A stretch of 64,000 bases of DNA, from NCBI RefSeq assembly GCF_001442535.1, contig NZ_CP013141.1, forward strand, positions 4,253,805 through 4,317,804, written 5' to 3'. Shown piece by piece: positions 60,208 to 64,000 of the stretch. Source of the stretch: Lysobacter antibioticus (GTDB lineage: Bacteria; Pseudomonadota; Gammaproteobacteria; Xanthomonadales; Xanthomonadaceae). The notes beneath the pieces are model-generated. The model made no database searches, was not told the DNA's origin, and saw only the letters and a program-made list of their open reading frames with translations. The position numbers were made by a program, and so were the translations under genes. The number at the start of each line of letters is the position of its first letter. The first letter of the stretch is position 1.

Positions 60208-60882
60208 TCAAAACCGCCGGATCAACTCGATCGAACTCTCCGCACTCTCGCTGCCGCCACCGCCATTGGAATCGTGACGAATCGCGAAGTCGGTTTCGAG
60301 TTTCCAGTACGGCCACAGATCCACGTCCAGGCGCATCGACTGTTTGACGAAGGTGTCGCCGTGGCCGCTCTCGAACTGCACGCGCTGGCTCCAGCGAGCG
60401 CGCTCGCCGAGGCGCTGGCCGATGCTGACTTCGCCGCGGAACACGGTGCCGGGGCGATTGATGCCGTCATCGTGGAGCGGGGCGAGTCGGTAGCCGGCGC
60501 CGAAGCTCAGGCCGACCTGGGTCGGGCCGTCGCGCAAGGCCTGCACGCCGTAGCGGGTGCCGATGCGGTAGTCGTTGGAGTACATGGCGCGGCTGGTGCG
60601 CGAGGTCGCCGGCGCCCTGACGCCGCCGACGTGGCGTTGCGAGCCGGGCAGCAGCACGGTGCGCAGCGGCGGCAGGTCGAGCGGGTCGATCTCCGGGCCC
60701 TTGGCGCGCCCGGAAGTGGCCAGTCGCCATTCCTCGTCGCCGCAGCGGGTCGAAAAACAGTACAGGCGCATCTGCGCCGGATCGCTCGCAATGGCGATCA
60801 GCGTCGGGTCGCCGCCGAAGGCGGGGGTCGGCAATGTCACCAGGGGCGCGCCCAGAAGGGCGAGCCCGATCGCACCGAGCAT
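60208..60882 (-). CDS. Putative small outer-membrane beta-barrel protein, family not recognised
   Basis: 224 residues with a hydrophobic N-terminus (LGAIGLALLGAPLVTLPTPAFGG) that serves as a signal peptide. The rest alternates short beta-like strands (TQVGLSFGAGYRLAPL, TVFRGEVSIGQRLGERARWSQRVQFESG, MRLDVDLWPYWKLETDFAIRHDSN) and ends in ELIRRF with terminal Phe, as barrels do. The C-terminal half resembles DUF481/YdiY-type barrels, but it is shorter and I do not name it. It ends next to element copy C, and no operon partner is evident. Confidence 0.7.
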   Translation of the reverse strand: MLGAIGLALLGAPLVTLPTPAFGGDPTLIAIASDPAQMRLYCFSTRCGDEEWRLATSGRAKGPEIDPLDLPPLRTVLLPGSQRHVGGVRAPATSRTSRAMYSNDYRIGTRYGVQALRDGPTQVGLSFGAGYRLAPLHDDGINRPGTVFRGEVSIGQRLGERARWSQRVQFESGHGDTFVKQSMRLDVDLWPYWKLETDFAIRHDSNGGGGSESAESSIELIRRF

Positions 60883-61117
60883 CGTCTTGGCTTGGGGCCG
60901 GAAGGAGAACGGGATGATGCCATGAAACCGGTTACAGACACGAGACCGCGGACACGCCGGGATAGCTTCGATTCACCCGTCCACGGCCGCCGCCAAGAAC
61001 GCGAAAGGCCCGCGCGACGGGGCATTGCGCCTCATCAGGGGCGATTCGATCCAAGGTCGCTCCAGCATCGAATCGCCGGCCTGCAGCGCGCGCCATGCAA
61101 GCGCACGGCGTCGGATC

Positions 61118-61156
61118 GAGCCGAACGATCAAGCCGAACGAACAAGCCGAACGGGT
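61118..61156. repeat. Three 13-bp tandem repeats
   Basis: Units (G/A)AGCCGAACGA(T/A)C begin at 61118, 61131 and 61144, the last diverging at its end. They lie just after the dmsC-like stop codon. The rest of 60883-61165 shows no gene. Confidence 0.6.
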
Positions 61157-61165
61157 GAACCCGGC

Positions 61166-62119
61166 TCAGTAATACAGCGTCACCAGATGCCGGGCTTCGG
61201 CGAAGAACAGCCAGCGTTCGACCAAGGTACCGAGCAGCAGCGACAAGGTCGCGAGCGGCATCGCGATCGCGGCGACCGTCGGCAGCGCCAGCGCGACCAG
61301 GCTCAGCACGACCGGCACCGCCGCGAACATGGCCAGCGCGATCCGGCGCAGCTTGCGCGCGTGTTTGCGTGCCAGCACGTAGCCCATCTCGCGGGTCAGG
61401 TAGTTGTCTTCGGTATGCGGGCGCTCGAACACGTCGAGTTCGCGTTGCGGCAGGCCGACCGCGTCGCCGCGGGTGACGGTGAGCGGGGTGCGGTCGATGT
61501 CGCGCCAATACCCGAGCTTGATCGCGGCGGTAACGAACGCGAGTGGAATCAGCGCGAAGGTCGCGAGGCGAGCGAGGCCGGAAGCGCCCGGCAAGGCCGC
61601 CAGCAGGGCGGCGCCGGCGAGCAGGGCGAAGGCGAGATAAGCCGGCACCACCAGCCGATGGCGCCAGGCCGGAATAGGCTTCAGCGAGGCGTAGATCATC
61701 GCCGTGCAGACCACGGTGAGCACCGCGCCGACGAGCAAGGCGATCGCGGCGATTACGGGCCAGACCGCGCCGACTGCGGCGTGTGCGCTCGGCGCGAACG
61801 CCCACGCCGACAAGGCCAGCGCCGGCACGTAGGTCGCCACCGCCATCACGCCTTCGCGCGACAGCCACGAGCTGCGCCATTGCGAAAACGCGCGCCAGGC
61901 ACGCATCGGCTTGCCCAGGTGCAGGGTCGAGCTGAGCAGACCGACGCTGACCAGGGTCAGCGCCAGCGCCAAGGCCACGGCCACGGTACGCGGCGGCATC
62001 GCGCCCGCCTCGGCGCCGCTGCCCAGTTGCATCAGCACGACGGCGCTGAGCCAGGCCATCAGGCCGTAGCCCGCGCCCGACAAAGTGGTGAAGAAGATGA
62101 CGGAGAACGCGGGATGCAT
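61166..62119 (-). CDS. DmsC-family membrane anchor subunit
   Basis: 317 residues with eight hydrophobic spans, starting AFSVIFFTTLSGAGYGLMAWL. SSTLHLGKPMRAWRAFSQWRSSWLSREG is the conserved DmsC block, and LGYWRDIDRTPLT lies in the later loop. It anchors a molybdopterin reductase or oxidase in the inner membrane and exchanges electrons with the quinone pool. It is the last gene of the operon that begins beyond the window's right edge, 31 bp after the iron-sulfur gene. Confidence 0.9.
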   Translation of the reverse strand: MHPAFSVIFFTTLSGAGYGLMAWLSAVVLMQLGSGAEAGAMPPRTVAVALALALTLVSVGLLSSTLHLGKPMRAWRAFSQWRSSWLSREGVMAVATYVPALALSAWAFAPSAHAAVGAVWPVIAAIALLVGAVLTVVCTAMIYASLKPIPAWRHRLVVPAYLAFALLAGAALLAALPGASGLARLATFALIPLAFVTAAIKLGYWRDIDRTPLTVTRGDAVGLPQRELDVFERPHTEDNYLTREMGYVLARKHARKLRRIALAMFAAVPVVLSLVALALPTVAAIAMPLATLSLLLGTLVERWLFFAEARHLVTLYY

Positions 62120-62150
62120 CAGGTCCGGCTCCGGAACGGCAGGGCGGGGC

Positions 62151-62972
62151 TCATCGCGACAGCACCCGATCCAGCCAGCGCAGCGCCGACGGCAGTTGCT
62201 GGGTGTCCAATGCTTCCTTCCGCGGCGTGGCGTCGTCGGCCGGCCCGGCCCGGCGCGGACGCGGCGGCAGGTACTTGTTGGTCGGCTGATAGCCCAGCTG
62301 CGCCATCAGATCGACGCCGCCGCGTTCGGCGACGAGCTTGGAGACCTTGGACTCGGGGTCGCCGAGGTCGCCGAAATGACGCGCCCGGGTCGGGCAGGCC
62401 TGCACGCAGGCCGGCTGGCGTTCGGACTCGTCGAGGTTCTCGTTGTAGATGCGGTCGATGCACAGGGTGCATTTCTTCATCACCCCTTCGACCGGGCTGT
62501 ATTCGCGCGCGCCGTAGGGGCAGGCCCAGGAACACAGCTTGCAGCCGATGCACTTGTCCTCGTCGACCAGCACGATGCCGTCTTCGGCGCGCTTGTAACT
62601 GGCGCCGGTCGGGCACACGGTCACGCAGGCCGGCTGTTCGCAGTGCAGGCACGAACGCGGGAAGTGCAAGGTCATCGCCGGTTGCGGCGCCGCGACTTCG
62701 CCGCAGCCGCGCACCGGGTCGGCCAGCGGCATCGCTTCGGCGCGCGCACTCGCCGGCGCGGTCTCGCTCGCGGCGACCTCGTAGCTGTGCACGCGGTTGA
62801 ACCAGATGCCGGACGGGTCCTTGCCGTAGGGCTGCTCGTCGGTCAGCGGCGCGGCGAAACCGCCGGCATTCCATTCCTTGCAGCTCACCGCGCAGGCATG
62901 GCAGCCGACGCAGGTGTCCAGGTCGATGACCAGGCCGAGCTTCTTTTTCGACGGTAGCGGCAAGTCGGTCAT
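62151..62972 (-). CDS. Four-cluster 4Fe-4S electron-transfer subunit (DmsB/SoeB-like)
   Basis: 273 residues from the ATG at 62972. Cysteine groups are CVGCHACAVSC, CLHCEQPACVTVC, CIGCKLCSWAC and CTLCIDRIYNE with CVQAC, the four [4Fe-4S] sites of the DmsB/PhsB/SoeB family. It passes electrons between the molybdenum subunit and the membrane anchor. Its start overlaps the upstream small gene by ATGA. The sequence resembles the sulfite-oxidising SoeABC and polysulfide types as much as DmsB, so the reaction is open. Confidence 0.93.
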   Translation of the reverse strand: MTDLPLPSKKKLGLVIDLDTCVGCHACAVSCKEWNAGGFAAPLTDEQPYGKDPSGIWFNRVHSYEVAASETAPASARAEAMPLADPVRGCGEVAAPQPAMTLHFPRSCLHCEQPACVTVCPTGASYKRAEDGIVLVDEDKCIGCKLCSWACPYGAREYSPVEGVMKKCTLCIDRIYNENLDESERQPACVQACPTRARHFGDLGDPESKVSKLVAERGGVDLMAQLGYQPTNKYLPPRPRRAGPADDATPRKEALDTQQLPSALRWLDRVLSR

Positions 62973-63190
62973 GGTTTTTTCTTTCCGGTAGCGAGCAACC
63001 ACAGGCCCAGCGCGAACACGGTCAAACCGATCGCCACGCTCGGCATCAACGCGATCAATACCGGCGCGGCCGAGGTCGCGTGCGCGGCGGTGTCCCGGGT
63101 CGGGTCCAGTACGCCCAGCCCGAGCAGGATGATCAGGCCGAAGCCGAGCGCGATGCATAGCCAGCCGGCGAACAGGCGTGCGGTCCTCAT
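62969..63190 (-). CDS. Small two-span membrane protein in the molybdoenzyme operon
   Basis: 73 residues with two hydrophobic helices (LFAGWLCIALGFGLIILLGLG and APVLIALMPSVAIGLTVFALG) and a basic end (GKKKP). It overlaps the iron-sulfur gene by 4 bp and starts 54 bp after the molybdopterin subunit stop. I do not recognise a family. Its position inside the operon suggests a role in assembly or as a tiny subunit. Confidence 0.8.
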   Translation of the reverse strand: MRTARLFAGWLCIALGFGLIILLGLGVLDPTRDTAAHATSAAPVLIALMPSVAIGLTVFALGLWLLATGKKKP

Positions 63191-63244
63191 CGGCGATGCT
63201 CCGTGGCGGTTTCGGCGACGCTCGCACAGCGACGCATCGCCGAT

Positions 63245-64000
63245 TCAATCCTGCTCATGGTTGACCCCCGCGCGGCGAGCGCGAAACTCCGCGCCGTAGC
63301 GCAAGGGGCCGGGTTCGGCCTCGGCGAACGCGAGCGGAGCGAACTGCGGTTCGGACTCGCCGCGCGCGTTCTGTTCCGCATCGGCCTTGCGGATCGACAC
63401 GCGCAGGTCGAACCAGGCCGCCTGCCCGGTGACCGGGTCGGCATTGGCGTAGTCGCCCTTCGGGGTGATGTCGGAGATCAGGTGATTCATCAGGAAGCCC
63501 TTGCGGCTTTCCGGGGCGTCCTTGTCCAGTCGCCAGGCGCCACGGCGCTTACCGATCGCGTTCCAGGTCCAGACCGTGTCGGCCTGGACGTTGGCGGCGA
63601 AGCGCGCCTGCACGGTGATGCGGCCGTGGTGCGATTCCATGATGATCCAGTCGGCATCGGCGATGCCGTGGCGCGCGCCGGTGTCCGGATGCAGATACAG
63701 GTAATTGCGCGCGACGATCTGGCGCAGCCAGGCGTTCTGCGAACCCCAGGCGTGGTACATGAACATCGGCCGCTGGGTCACCGCGCTGAGCGGGAATTTC
63801 GTGTCGACCTGATCGACCTGGGCGCCTTCGAAGGGTTCGTACCAGATCGGCAGCGGATCGAAATAGGTCGCCACGCGTTCGCGATGCTGCGGCGGCGGTT
63901 GCTGCGCGCCGTGGCCTTGCGCGGCGAGGCGGAATTTCTGGATCGTCTCCGAATACAACTGCAGCACGATCGGGTCGGCGTGGCCGATGAAGCCCATCTT
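63245..64000 (-). CDS. Molybdopterin oxidoreductase catalytic subunit, C-terminal part (cut by window edge)
   Basis: The frame is open to the last base, so only the final 251 residues are present. They contain the molydopterin-dinucleotide-binding domain: KFPLSAVTQRPMFMYHAWGSQNAWLRQI, NYLYLHPDTGARHGIADADWIIMESHHGRITVQARF and GFLMNHLISDITP. This matches the C-terminus of DMSO-reductase-superfamily enzymes. With the 4Fe-4S and DmsC-type subunits downstream it forms a three-part complex of the DmsABC, PhsABC or SoeABC kind. The N-terminal part, needed to decide export and Fe-S content, is outside. Confidence 0.9.
   Translation of the reverse strand, partial: KMGFIGHADPIVLQLYSETIQKFRLAAQGHGAQQPPPQHRERVATYFDPLPIWYEPFEGAQVDQVDTKFPLSAVTQRPMFMYHAWGSQNAWLRQIVARNYLYLHPDTGARHGIADADWIIMESHHGRITVQARFAANVQADTVWTWNAIGKRRGAWRLDKDAPESRKGFLMNHLISDITPKGDYANADPVTGQAAWFDLRVSIRKADAEQNARGESEPQFAPLAFAEAEPGPLRYGAEFRARRAGVNHEQD

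Overview
The window is high-GC chromosomal DNA of a gammaproteobacterium, most likely Lysobacter or a close relative in the Xanthomonadaceae. The support is inference from content: two TonB-dependent receptors, two large autotransporters (one a subtilisin-type protease), OhrR with Cys22/Cys127 spacing as in Xanthomonas, the algZ-algR-hemC gene order, and many copies of a GTAGGAGCGGC...GCCGCGACCGCG REP-type repeat. No rRNA, tRNA, CRISPR array, IS transposase or prophage gene was seen.

Layout. 1-8.0 kb: transglutaminase-like protein (cut by the window edge), an Oar-like TonB-dependent receptor, then a cell-wall group of two penicillin-binding-type serine hydrolases around a VanX-type D-Ala-D-Ala dipeptidase. 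8.1-9.3 kb: ohrR-ohr organic peroxide defence. 9.7-16 kb: a 2107-residue autotransporter with about ten tandem passenger repeats and an unusual tail after its barrel. 16.1-21.8 kb: siderophore receptor and PepSY membrane protein, a DUF3224 protein, and an LpxR-type lipid A deacylase. 21.8-22.6 kb: REP repeats and a long hairpin-rich element. 22.7-27 kb (minus strand): the most interesting locus, a four-gene RiPP cluster with a short HlyD-like adaptor, a C39-peptidase ABC exporter, a 61-residue double-glycine precursor and a graspetide-type ATP-grasp ligase. 27.2-30.7 kb: DUF418 membrane protein and a NarL-type two-component pair. 31.2-34.4 kb: subtilisin autotransporter. 34.6-39.7 kb: small metabolic and export genes (LysE, DUF4031, VOC, DedA-rhodanese, methyltransferase, AhpD-like, LysR). 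40.0-41.3 kb: a small orphan gene and a tandem 137-bp repeat array. 41.4-46.6 kb: a molybdenum hydroxylase (iorA-iorB-cytochrome c) divergent from its maturation genes xdhC-mocA. 46.7-53.8 kb: czcD and a czcCBA-type metal efflux operon. 54.1-59.4 kb: TonB-domain lipoprotein, esterase, algZ-algR and hemC, the last two separated by repeats. 59.5-60.2 kb: a large composite repeat element. 60.2-64 kb: a small outer-membrane protein and a DMSO-reductase-family operon that runs off the window.

How the parts work together. In the RiPP cluster the ligase is expected to install ester or amide crosslinks between Thr/Lys and Asp side chains of the precursor core, and the C39 transporter to cut after Gly-Gly and export the product. 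A strong hairpin followed by a U-run lies between precursor and ligase and probably sets their ratio. A second unusual theme is non-coding. Three copies of a dispersed element carry hairpins whose arms differ between copies but stay paired, and a (CGGCAA)n tract sits at the centre or end. The 137-bp array is an amplified REP pair with a visible 274-bp alternation.
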